A DNA stretch of 38,149 nucleotides. It comes from Baffinella frigidus (Eukaryota; Cryptophyceae; Cryptomonadales; Baffinellaceae). Both the position numbers and the translations under genes were made by a program. Below are positions 16,063 to 25,100 of the stretch, one piece after another; position 1 is the stretch's first letter; the number at the start of each line of letters is the position of its first letter. Under the pieces are notes generated by a model, which was not told the origin of the DNA, did no database searches, and saw only the letters and a list, made by a program, of their open reading frames with translations. The DNA lies in assembly GCA_026770585.1 (NCBI GenBank), contig MU647832.1:12956-51104 (forward strand). Direction: 5' to 3'.

Positions 16063-17526
16063 TCATGGGATTACTTCGACGAAGTCGGCGCAATCACCAT
16101 TGAGGCACGACAGTCCGACAGTGTCTGTACGGAGTGGGATTCGTGGTAAAAATGGCCGAACAGGTCGCGCTCCGTGCGGTCCTCCAGAACGATCCATCGC
16201 GGGATCAGAGCGTTGTGGGGGGGCACGGTCTCCACTGAGAGCGCGAGGGGGCGTGCGTGGGCTGTCACGGGAACGTGTAACTGAAGCCGGGGAGCCCCGC
16301 GCGGCGGGATCGTATGGGCCTGCCGCTCGCCAAGGTGCAGGGCCGGTCAGATCGGCAGGCCGTGTGAGGTCGCAAGGAGCCGATGGGGCGCACGGGCTCG
16401 GGGAATCCCATCGTGAGCGCCGTACGAGAACAGAACGACGAGGGGGAGGGGGTCCCTGAGGAGGTGTCGCGGTTCCGGCCAGATTTGGTGCGGAGGCGTC
16501 CCGGCAGAAGGTGGGCTCGTGGGTCGGAAGGTTGTCGACGTGCTGGGCCCGGGTCAAATCCTGACGGTTCCGCGGCGTCCGTGGTGAGCAGGCGAAAGAG
16601 GAGATGAGCCGATTCTCAGTATGGGCTAAGTGCCTGTGGATGTTGTGGAGGTCATCATCGTGAAGGCGGGCCACGCCGATGTGGTTGCGCCATTGAGGAT
16701 GGTTGCCGCCTGCTGGGGGAACCACGGCGGGTCCACGAGGACCCCGGGTGTTGCGGCGTCTTCCCTTGTGACGTGAGACCGTTTGGAGAGCGGCAGACCG
16801 GCGCCACCCCATGAAGAAGATGAAGACACAAACGGTGAGTGCCGCGACGAGGAACCAAGAGACAAAGTCCAGCTCTGGAGCGGACAGGTCGACAGGAGAC
16901 GCGTTCGACAGGGGAAGCAAGCCAAGCGCCGTCAGGGAGCCGGACAGGATCGGGTTCGGAACCCGAAGGGACGCAGTATGTTCGGCTGGCTTCGAAACCT
17001 CTGAGTGTGGGTCGCACGATGCAGGCCATACCAGGTCGAAGCAGCTTCCGGGCAACAGGGTCCGATGTTCGAACACGAGCACTTTAACGGTGAACCAGAT
17101 AGGGGGCTGGTTGCACGGCGTAAGGCTTACACGGTTGTAGGGCATTTTCAAGGCACAGTACACCGTGTAATGCTCGACATCGCTGAGCGTGCAGGGTCCG
17201 CCCGGGGAACGAAGGAGCTCGAAGATTTCGGCGGATTGAGCCTCGCGGAGGTCGCCTAGGAATTCGAGATCCCCGAAGAGAGACATCGCGCAGGACCGAG
17301 ACATAAACGGGAACGAAGCGAGAGGATCCATTCGGGTTTGGACAATTGTTCCGCCGGTGAAGTCAAGGCCCATGGAGGCCACCCGGATATTGGCCATTGC
17401 CCCTTCATTCACGCGGGACAGAGAGTTTGATGCATGCGGCGCGGTGTTGCATGGTCGACTGGAGACGGAGTATTTCCATACCGGAACGGAGGTCAACCAG
17501 AGGTGCTTGATCGTGGTACTGCACAT
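16063..17526 (-). pseudogene. Module B1, membrane-like segment and start of A2 (copy 1)
   Basis: 487 codons in the same frame as the following Gag-like region, separated from it by one TGA (16063-16065). Module B1 lies at about 60-170 (MDPLASFPFMSRSCA ... VLVFEHRTLLP...CFDLV). A strongly hydrophobic stretch at residues 221-240 (16807-16866) followed by WRRS and KGRRR looks like a membrane anchor with a basic stop-transfer region. A Pro/Arg-rich region follows, then NGDCADFVEV, the start of module A2, which continues past the stop. Homologous to parts of the Gag-like frame itself, so the polyprotein contains an internal duplication. Function unknown. Confidence 0.55.
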
Positions 17527-18124
17527 GGTTGAGGTTGATCATTAACCATTGCGGAATCCGTCCCGAGGGCAGGAGTTTGGACCGGACCCATGCCGCCATA
17601 GCATGGGGTTCGATGCCCGCTGCCCGCAGGATGGTGTCACGCTGTTGGATACGGCTCGGGTTCATTGGCGAAAGGCAATGCCCGTCCGGAAGGAAATCCA
17701 CTGCCGGTGGCGGTCTGGCGGCAGAGCGGACTTTTTCCAAGGGCAGGTGCAAAAACAGGTCTGGCCGGCCCCCCGAGGCGGACGGGATCGCGTCGAGGAC
17801 GTAAACCTCATTGTGGATCGTAATTGTCGGGGGGGAATCCGTCAAGCACACGAACACGTCACAACTGGTTGTCTCGTACATGCAGAGGACGTTTTCCTCG
17901 AACTCGGAATCGCACGAGAACATCACTGGCATATACCAGAAGGAGGTGGGCGTCAACCGCAGGCGAAAAGTGGCCCAGTCGAAGTCCTCGGGCAATGGAG
18001 GCAACTCCAATTGTGTGGGCTCGGGTGGATCCATGACTTCCACAATGTCTTCACAATCGGCGTTGAGGTGTGAGTGTTCGTGGAGGTCGTAAGAGAGCCT
18101 GATTGTAAGAGAGGGATAGAGCAA
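17405..18124 (-). pseudogene. Module A1, N-terminal part of copy 1 polyprotein
   Basis: About 240 codons; the frame is open up to a TAA at about 18212 but has no ATG in its first part, and similarity to copy 2 (IRLS ... LNADCE) already exists there, so a natural start is missing or non-ATG. Content: LNADCEDIVEV, EENVLC, DSPPTITI, LFLHLPL, FLPDG, ILRAAG, AWVR, IPQWLMINLNHVQYHD, the same order of motifs as in module A2 at about 16.1-15.5 kb. A frame break between about 17405 and 17526 separates it from module B1, which should follow directly by analogy with A2-B2. Function unknown. Confidence 0.55.
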
Positions 18125-18306
18125 GCGTACGCTCCGAGCCAGGCCTCCAAGAGTGACTCCTTTACTCCATTCCCAGGATGAGGGAACCCCCCGAAAGGGT
18201 CCCTCTATTGATTACTCAACTAAGCAATGGCTCCAAGGGTAGGCTTGCGGCCTAGAGCGTACCCGCTCTCTGTGACGGCCTAGTACAGTCTTACTGTCCT
18301 AGTACT

Positions 18307-18439
18307 CCGTTACACAGTCCCCCAGTTTAACCGCTCGTCCCGAGAGGTCCTACTACCTAGAACGCCGTCACAGTGCTCCTGTCCCAGAGCCCCGTTACAC
18401 AGTCCCCCAGATTAGACCGCTCGTCCCGAGAGGTCCTAC
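18307..18439 (+). repeat. Duplicated CCGTTACACAG...GAGGTCCTAC block
   Basis: Two copies, starting 85 bp apart, of CCGTTACACAGTCCCCCAG followed by a variable TTAGA-type stretch, CCGCTCGTCCCGAGAGG and TCCTAC. The first half recurs at 3266 and 19233 near the other end of the elements, so the word is present at both flanks of copy 1. Confidence 0.7.
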
Positions 18440-18476
18440 CTACGCACAGGAGCCACAAAAATTGCTACACCTAGCG

Positions 18477-18593
18477 TCGAAGGACTAATCGCAGACCTAG
18501 AGACCTAGTCAGTCGAAGGACTATTCGCCCCCCCCCACTAAAGCCCCCTTTCCTGTCGAATGACTATCTCCACGGTATAACTATCTCCACGGT
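18477..18593 (+). repeat. Short direct repeats GTCGAAGGACTA and ACTATCTCCACGGT
   Basis: GTCGAAGGACTAATCGC, GTCGAAGGACTATTCGC and a diverged GTCGAATGACTATC follow each other at about 35-45-bp intervals. The last overlaps a 14-bp exact repeat at 18563-18576 and 18580-18593. No function assigned. Confidence 0.6.
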
Positions 18594-18696
18594 CAGCGCA
18601 CCAATGTAATGGAGTGCGGAGTCGCCCTGCTACTGTAGGCAAGCGACGCAGGCACCCTGAGGAGCAGCTCTGTTCTGCATTCACGATCTGGGATGA

Positions 18697-18730
18697 GGGG
18701 ATAAATCGGTTGACTAATCCGATTTACCCC
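18697..18730 (+). other. Hairpin with TTGACTAAT loop, copy 2
   Basis: TAAATCGG/CCGATTTA (18702-18709 with 18719-18726) plus GGGG/CCCC across a bulged A close the same TTGACTAAT loop as at 2859-2881. The pair C18707-G18721 replaces G2863-C2877, a compensatory change. Confidence 0.65.
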
Positions 18731-18825
18731 TCTTACAGAGGAAAAAGGACCCAACTCGCAATGGTTGGGAAGAGGCTCAAAAGGCCTCTCGAGGTAGGGT
18801 GCGTTCCCCTAGTACCAGGGACGGA

Positions 18826-19154
18826 GAGAGATCGTGGGATCCTCAACGCCTCGGGTACGTAGGGATCCCTAGGACTCGAAGAGAGGGGAGATCGTGAGAT
18901 CCCCCAACGCTTCGAGTACGTAGGGCGCATCTGTGGCACATGTGAGGCGGAACCCGAATCTCCCGGGGGGGAGATAAGGGTGGCCAACTTATCTTAAAGG
19001 GGCGGTATTCCTAGATACCCCTAGGTGATGAGGGATCGTACATCCTAACCACCCGGGGGTATATAGGGACACTTGGTACCCGGAAGAGGAGAGGGGAATC
19101 GTAGGATCCCCCAACACTTCGGGTACCAAGGATCGCCCTCTACGGTACGTAGGG
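18826..19154 (+). repeat. Three hairpin + TACGTAGGG units
   Basis: Hairpins at 18826-18844 (loop GTGG), 18885-18905 (loop GTGA, GNRA type; stem GGGG-A-GATC/GATC-CCCC with a bulged A) and 19093-19112 (loop GTAG). Each is followed by CAACRCYTCGRGTAC or a close variant, and TACGTAGGG occurs at 18856, 18917 and 19146. The first two share the bulged A. Related to the two hairpins at 2989-3110. Confidence 0.6.
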
Positions 19155-19202
19155 GATAGGATCCCAATCCCCCAGAGGAGGGGACACAGGCTATCCACTT
19201 AG

Positions 19203-19285
19203 TAACGGAAGTTTCAAATGAGACGTGAACCTCCGTTACACAGCCCCCTTACCAAGGGGTCGTCCTCGAACCCCTAGAGTCCTAC
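19203..19285 (+). repeat. CCGTTACACAG / CCCCTTACCAAGGGG block, copy 2
   Basis: TAACGGA (19203-19209) pairs with TCCGTTA (19232-19238), then CCCCTT-ACC-AAGGGG and GTCGTCCTCGAACCCC, as at 3254-3315 in copy 1. Only the loop lengths and a few bases differ. Confidence 0.6.
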
Positions 19286-19332
19286 GTTAACCCGGACCAC
19301 ATGGTTCGGGTTACATTCTCAAAAGGTTCTAA

Positions 19333-19505
19333 TCGTCGGCTACGAGGCGTCCTATCGGAGTTTCCTAGACCTAGGGTGTCCTAGTCGTCGACTATGTTGG
19401 CATCTTGGTCCTAAGAGGCGGAGTTCGTTGACTACGAGACGTCCTATCGGGAAGTTCTAGGCCTAAGGGTCTTGGTTGTCGGCTATCGGGGGCCTAAGTC
19501 GTCCT
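19333..19505 (+). repeat. Four degenerate ~50-bp tandem repeats
   Basis: Units begin TCGTCGGCTA (19333), TCGTCGACTA (19385), TCGTTGACTA (19435) and TTGTCGGCTA (19476), and share ACGAGRCGTCCTATCGG and CTAGRCCTA-type words. No clear counterpart was found in the copy 1 block. Confidence 0.6.
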
Positions 19506-19523
19506 TCCAGATTGGGGCGTGAT

Positions 19524-19561
19524 CGGGTTTCAGTCAACTGGGGTGTTGACTGAATAACCCG
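19524..19561 (+). other. Hairpin with CAGTCAAC/GTTGACTG stem
   Basis: CAGTCAAC (19531-19538) and GTTGACTG (19545-19552) pair around TGGGGT; CGGGTT and AACCCG extend the stem across a small bulge. It again contains the GTTGAC word seen in many hairpins of this window. Confidence 0.55.
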
Positions 19562-19914
19562 ACCGTTATCCCGAGTCCAGGGTTGCGGGGCCGAGGTGGT
19601 CGCGTCCGGGGCCACGGCAGAGGTAAGGTCGGTACCAGTACGAACTCGGCGCGGACCTCGGTAGTTGGCCGCAGAAAAACCATTATAACGAGGAGGCGTA
19701 GTTCACGGGGGCTGAACGGGGGCCCCGAGACCGTTACGAGTGATCTTCTGGTACGAGGGCGGACGCGACTGGCGGAGCCGGTACAAAATCGTCTGGGCCG
19801 TTACTTCAGGGAAGGGGCGTAGTCCCGGGGGGATTGGTTCAATTCCCCGGGATTTGGCGCATTCCGATTTCCTTCACCCGAGGTCCCCAGTGACACGCTT
19901 CCAATCAACTCAAC

Positions 19915-20313
19915 ATGTCGCCTTCTGGGTCTCGCCGTATGGAGCAGCAGGATCGCCGGGACGGGATGATCCTGGACATGGCGCAGCATGCCGCACGCGT
20001 GAAGGGCAAGGCTCGGGAGGCTTGTCACAAGAAGCTCCGCCAGTCCGGATACCGCCGGGTTCGTTACCAGCGGTTTCAGGGTAGGCGCGAGGATGCCATG
20101 GAGGAGGAGACGCAGGAAGCGTATCGTGCGTGTCTGAGGAGGTCCTTGACGTTCATGGCCGCGTGGCTGGATGCCCAGGCGGTCGTCAACTTGCAAGAGG
20201 GACAGCCTCGGAGCGCCGTAGAATCCGTGCAGGGGAAGCTTCCGGTAGTAAGTGCTGCCCAGTCTCGCATCACGTCCTTCTTTCGGGCGAAGGTCCCGGT
20301 GGGTGAGGAGTGA
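19915..20313 (+). CDS. Small basic protein with C-terminal PIP box, copy 2
   Basis: 132 residues from ATG at 19915. Homologue of the gene at 4093: conserved blocks include DGMILDMAQ, ARVKGKA, RRVRY, RRED, EAYRA and AWLDAQ. Lys/Arg/Ala/Glu-rich and probably alpha-helical, with no signal peptide or membrane segment. It ends with QSRITSFF at residues 116-123 followed by RAK, a fuller PIP-box context than copy 1 because basic residues follow the aromatic pair. The Pro/Gly-rich middle of copy 1 is about 30 residues shorter here. An AATAAA at 20319-20324, six bases past the stop codon, could be a polyadenylation signal. It is convergent with pol of copy 2 across 286 bp. Retention of the frame and of the motif despite divergence suggests selection on the protein. 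Family not recognised. Confidence 0.8.
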   Translation: MSPSGSRRMEQQDRRDGMILDMAQHAARVKGKAREACHKKLRQSGYRRVRYQRFQGRREDAMEEETQEAYRACLRRSLTFMAAWLDAQAVVNLQEGQPRSAVESVQGKLPVVSAAQSRITSFFRAKVPVGEE

Positions 20314-20599
20314 GATTAAATAAACTTGTCGAAATCAGCTTTCGGACTCTTGCGGGAAAGGGGGGTAGTTCAGGCCCCCTTACCGAGTCCTAGGCGAGGT
20401 ACCCTGGAAGGGGGCTAGAAGCCCCCTCACCGAGGGGTTAGAGGAATTTGGATCCCTCCTCGAGGTGGTGGTAGTTCCAGCCCCCTTACCGAGTCTTCAC
20501 AAGAGGTACCGGCTTGAGGGGTCCTTCGCCGAGGTGATCGCAGTTGAAATGCTGCTTTGGTTCCATACACCAGTGCGACCACCCACGTCCCTTGTGGGC
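20314..20599 (+). repeat. Gap with repeated GTAGTTC...CCCCCTTACCGAGTC motif
   Basis: No gene. Similar blocks at about 20365-20405 and 20469-20510 share GTAGTTC, AGCCCCCTTACCGAGTC (one base differs) and GAGGTACC. Between them a perfect 8-bp hairpin AGGGGGCT/AGCCCCCT (20409-20427, loop AGA) runs into CACCGAGGGG. These echo the CCCCTTCACCAAGGGG motifs upstream of the small gene, so the gene is bracketed by related motifs on both sides. Confidence 0.55.
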
Positions 20600-22165
20600 T
20601 CAGATTACCAGGGGAGGGTCTTGATCCACTCGTTGCCAGAATTCGTCCACGTAGATTTGAGGGACGAACTTCTCTTTCACCCACGCGCTGTTCTCGTAAT
20701 CGTGCTCCGTGAATTGCACCAGGAGCTCGCGCGTAGGGTCCACCCCCCCAGACAAACGGTCGGCCACGACACGGTGAATGGGAACCAAGTAGTTCTTGTA
20801 TACGACGGAAGAACCAGCGTCCGGCAGCAGGTCCTTAAGATACTCGAGCCCTGGGAAAGAAAATTTCAAGGCTCAGATTAAGGTCCAGTTGACGGTCAAA
20901 GGCAGGTTGGTCGCGGCGCGGACGTCCAACATCCCCGTCTCAAAGGGCATGTTGTTAGGATCGTCCGTCAGAGGGCAATCCAGAAGAAACACTGCGACCT
21001 GAAGAGGAGCCCGAGGAGAGGCGCGGCACGAATCGTATACGCGGACAAGGCGCGGTCCTTGGAAGGGGAAACCCGGATGGGAAGTCGGGTAGTAATCCTC
21101 AGGCAAGTACATTTCGAGCGAATGACCGACGCAGAACTCCGCCAATTGGTCCGGAGTGACCTTGTCGATGTGGCGGCCGGTGTGGCGGGCCCAGTCCGCG
21201 GCCAACGAAAGTTGTGGTGCCGCGAAAGGTTTCCCGCCGAGGTGGGAAGGTCGTTCCACGAACCGTCTGCAGCGGGCGAGACTGATAGGCTGCAGAATGT
21301 CACCCAACATAGGAGGGAGTGCCAACCAAACGTAATTCTTGTTCGGACCGCCGCGGGAGGTTGGTTCGTTCCTCGGCGGGGCAATTACCCGGAAGGGACC
21401 TACAAACCGAGAGCTCAAGCGCATGCAGGCGGTCCGGTCGCGTAGAGTGACCAGGTCCTTGGTGGAAAGAAGGACCAAGTCGCCGAGTTGGACAGGAACG
21501 TCGGTTCGCCGAGACACCTTCTCCTGGTTGTCCAATTGGGAGGATTCGAAGTGGTCCCGACACGCTGTCGTCAGGGCAATAATCCGTGTAGCGGCAGCCT
21601 CGGCACGAGAAACGTCCGAACGGATGCCACTCAGGTCGCCTGGGAAGGCTGGTCGGCGGCCGTATGCCACCTCGAAGGGTGAGAAACCTGTGCTGGCACA
21701 GACGCTGCTGTTGAAAGCGAATTCGGCCATAGGCAGGTGTTCGGACCAGTTAGATCCCCATCGCGAGACCATGGATCGCAAGATGTCGTACAAGGTCGCG
21801 TGAGAGTTCTCCACCTCGCCGTTAGCCTTAGGGTTGTAGGCGCTGGTATGGCGCATCGCCACGCCGAGGCGAGCAGGCAACGCCTGCCAAAAGCCCGCCC
21901 GGAGACGGGTGTCGTTGTCGGCGATGATCTTCTCGGGACAACCATGGTTCCGAATCACGTGGTTGATAAGGTGCATAGCGGTGTCCTCGGCGGTGTCAGA
22001 GGCGGCGGCCGGAACGAAGCGGCACATGCCGGAAAGGCGGTCGATAAATGTCAAAATGCTGTCGCAGGTGCGACCTCCGTGCACGGAAGGAGGGAATCCC
22101 ACACACCAATCGATATGGAGGATCTGCCAGGGGAAGTCTGGTGTCCCCAGCAGCTTCGCATCGCC
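20600..22165 (-). pseudogene. pol: Integrase core and C-terminal part of pol (copy 2), after a TAG
   Basis: In-frame continuation of the RT/RNase H frame beyond the TAG at 22166-22168, itself cut by a TGA at 20873-20875. It contains the integrase catalytic core (IDW, IIADND, then E in NGEVENSH), SPFEVAYGRRPAFPG, a GPFRV motif and, after the TGA, the chromodomain-like end (ELLVQF, ENSAWV, IYVDEFW). The TAG stands where copy 1 has TGG (Trp), and the TGA stands where copy 1 has Arg; both look like single transitions. All three acidic residues of the DDE core are kept, so the lesions are probably recent. Confidence 0.85.
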
Positions 22166-25100
22166 CTATGGAGAGCGTTTCACCGCGCAGTTACGTTGAC
22201 AGGTCAGGCATGAGAGGACGTATCTGTTGACGTCGCTCCACATACCGGACCAATAATAGCGTTCCTGAACGCGTGCCGCCGTCTTGTGGCGCCCGCAGTG
22301 ACCGGCGGCCGAGGAGTCGTGCAGGCGCCGAAGGATTTCGATTCGAGCCTCGGGGCAGGGCACACAGAGGCGGTCGCTGTAGAAGCCGGTTTTGAAAAGT
22401 AAACCGCCGCGCACAAAAAAACCTTCATGAGGGCGTCCAACGCCGTTGCGCCACAGCCGTTGCCACCGATGCGTGGCGGCGTACAGAGGTGTGAAGAGTT
22501 TCACCCAGTCAGGCTTCCATAAGTCGAGGAAGGTGACCGGGTCGACCCATTCGGAGTGAAGCGCCGCAAGCCACGGCGGTGTTTCGGGGTCGACCACACG
22601 CCCGCCGGTTCCGATGTCTGCAACTGTGGCGGCTGGTCCGAACCTTTCCAGGTGTTGGAGCCATGGGGCGTCCAAAGGGTCGGGCGCCGGGAGCGAATCA
22701 CCGACCGTCGCTGCCGTAGCGGGGGGCGTGATGGTACCAAGTGGTGCAGGTGGAGGAGGTCCCACCGGAGGTTTGGGTCGCGGGGGGACCCGACCACGCG
22801 TGCGCCACGCTGCGATGTGGGAGTCACGAGGGTCGTGACAGGCGACCGAGTCACTCGACGACGAAGAGTCGCTGTCGCCCGCATCGGAGTCAACGTCTGG
22901 TGAGGAATCGTCTGGACGCGTCTGCGGATCCAGGGTTGCCGCCAAACGAGCGGAACGTCTCGCAGGCTGCGTGGTGACCTGAAAAACGTAGCCTGAGCAC
23001 CCCTCCTGCACCAATGGGGTGACACGAGGTCGGAGGGACACTGAAATTGGAAAGTCCTGGAGCAGAGGCGTGATCGTGAGGACGTCGGTCATGTTGGGCC
23101 CTGCTACTTGGTCGCCAGGGGCCGGACCGAAGAACGCATTGTTCAGGACGTAGTTGAGGCGTTGACGTGAGGTCCACTTCGCGTGGTGCGGCTCGTGGTC
23201 GACGGGTGTTGGTCCGGTCCTTCTCGCATGCGAGACAAGGGGTCGTGTTGGCTCCAGCGTGGTCGCACCCGGCATGGACGTTGGGTCCAACGCCCTCGGT
23301 TCGAAAAGTCGCGATGGTGCACAGGGCGGTTGGGCGACCTGCAGGGGAGGTTCGTGTGTGACAGGGACTGGTACGGTGATGTTGGTACAGTCGGTCGGCC
23401 ACTCGTCGAAGTCAGCTGCCCACAAAGACTCCCCGGGCGAGAAACCCATGTCGTCGGGCGTTGCGGGGAGCGCCACGTGGGGGGATCGGGGGCGTAAGCC
23501 GGTGGGGTTGAAAACCCTGGTTGCGAGGCTGCCAGCCCGGGACCAGAGTGACGCCGGTGCGGCCACCGGGAGCTGTACGGCCTGACAGGTCACCAGTTCG
23601 TGTTCCGGCATCACATTAGGTGGCATAAAGACGGAAGGACACTCGTTTCGATCGGGGTCCTGCAGCAGCACGCCGTTATGGTCCATTGGAGGTCGGTCAC
23701 GGCGTGGCAAGATAACTTTAGCTGCGAGCGAAGAAGCGTTGGCCGTTCCGTCCGGGTCGGGAAGGCCATAGTCGTCGGCGTCCGGGAGGGACAGCATGTC
23801 CGATTCTTTGGTGGTGTCCAGGAGATCCGGACGACGGGAAAGCGCGTCTTCGGTGACGATGCGCTTGCCGGGGCGGTGCTGGATGGTGAACGTGAACGAG
23901 CTAACGTATCCCCACCATCGCTGGAATGACGGGGACAGGTCCTTGCTTGTTTTCAACCAGGCCAAAGCGCTGGAATCGGTGATGACGCTGAAAGGTACTC
24001 CGGACAGGAACGGTCGGAAATACTTCAGGGCCCCGATGAACGAAAGCAGTTCGCGGGCGTGCGCGGCCTTGGTACGCTCGGCCGGGTTGAAACTCTTAGA
24101 GCGGAACTCAATTGGCTTCCACATGGTAGTTTCGTCTGGCAAGGTGTGCAGTTGCCACAGGCTGCATCCCGCCGCGAACCCGGAGGCGTCGCAGCGTAAT
24201 TGGTAAGGAAGGCCGGGGCGCGGTGTCGAGAGGACCTGGGGGGAACAACACACGTCCCGCAGGGCCTCGAAAGCCTTTTGTTCCTCGGGTCCCCAGGTGA
24301 AAGCGGTGTTTTTGCTCGTCAGCGCAGCGAGGGGTGCGGCGTAATTGCCAAACCCCTCGATGTGACGTCGTAGGTAAACACAGAAACCGAGGAATGCACG
24401 TACGTCCGTTGTGGAAGTTGGGACGGGCCACTCGCGCAGCGCGGCAATGCGCGCGGGTTGGACCGCTACACCCTCCGCGGACAGAACGTGTCCGAGGTAG
24501 TTACAGCGATCCAGCATGAATTGAGTTTTCTTTTTGGACAAATGGAGTTCTTGCTCTTCCATGGCGTACAGGAAGGAATAGATGAACTCAAGGTGTTCCT
24601 CGAAGGCGCCCCCGTGAATCAGGGCGTCGTCATGGAACACAGCAGCGTTTTCGGCCAGGAGGTTGCGACGTTCCGTGGGGTGTTTGCTCAAGTCCGGCAG
24701 GACGCAGGGCAACGACTGAAGAATACCGCTGAACAGGCGTTGTGCCACTGCGGGGCTGGAGGCCAGGCCCTGAGGGCATACCCTCCACTCGAATTGGCCG
24801 AAACACGTGGAGAAGGCGGTAAGCCAGGAGTCTTCATCCCGCAAGCGGTTTTGGAAGAAGAAGTCGGAGCAATCGAAGCTGCTGAACCATACGGACGCTC
24901 CCAGCTGGTTCACGATGTTGGTCCATTCCGGGGGGGGGAAGTACTGTGTCTCGAGAACTTTGTTGAGAGCACGGTAGTCCACCACGGAGCGCAGGCTTCC
25001 GTCCGGTTTGGTCACAAAGAATAGACGAGCCGCCGTTCCTGAGTAGCTCGGTCGAATCCATCCTTTGTTGAGATAATCCATAAGGATGGCCTTTGTGTAC

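Larger units (their letters stand above)
2757..18610 (-). mobile_element. Giant Ty3/gypsy-type retroelement, copy 1
   Basis: Minus-strand coding order is modules A1-B1-hydrophobic segment-A2-B2, Gag-like, protease, RT-RNase H-integrase. The coding block (about 5.1-18.2 kb) is followed by a noncoding block with a convergent plus-strand gene. The order protease-RT-RNase H-integrase and the C-terminal chromodomain-like segment place it with Ty3/gypsy (chromovirus-like) elements. Limits are inferred from where similarity with copy 2 begins (GGAGTGCG at 2757 and at 18611), so the repeating unit is about 15.9 kb, far longer than a usual Ty3 element. No matching LTR pair was recognised. At least three in-frame stops and one frame break make this copy defective. 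Confidence 0.75.
18212..18610. other. Non-coding region 5' of copy 1
   Basis: No gene. It holds a pair of 47/48-bp direct repeats (18307-18353, 18392-18439), three GTCGAAKGACTA repeats (about 18477, 18512, 18556) and a 14-bp repeat ACTATCTCCACGGT at 18563 and 18580. On the minus strand this is where a 5' LTR/leader would lie, but I could not match it to a block beyond the 3' end of copy 1, nor find a primer-binding site. Confidence 0.5.
18611..19914 (+). other. Structured non-coding block upstream of small gene, copy 2
   Basis: Counterpart of 2757-4092. It starts at GGAGTGCG like copy 1 and carries the TTGACTAAT hairpin, three hairpins with 4-nt loops and TACGTAGGG words (18826-19154), the CCGTTACACAG/CCCCTTACCAAGGGG block (19203-19285), a set of about 50-bp repeats (19333-19505) and a hairpin at 19524-19561. 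No convincing gene. Confidence 0.6.

Noticed and set aside
18094-18124. 3' splice site (pyrimidine tract then CAG at about 18099) in front of module A1
   Set aside because: Similarity with copy 2 coding sequence continues upstream across the supposed acceptor, so an intron boundary is not supported.
18125-18610. 5' LTR of copy 1
   Set aside because: Only the short CCGTTACACAG word is shared with the 3' side; no long identical block or TG...CA ends were found and no primer-binding site next to it.
19824-19851. tRNA T-arm-like GGTTCAATTCC
   Set aside because: The five-base stem does not pair in tRNA register and no anticodon or D arm lies upstream. It is a local GC-rich hairpin.
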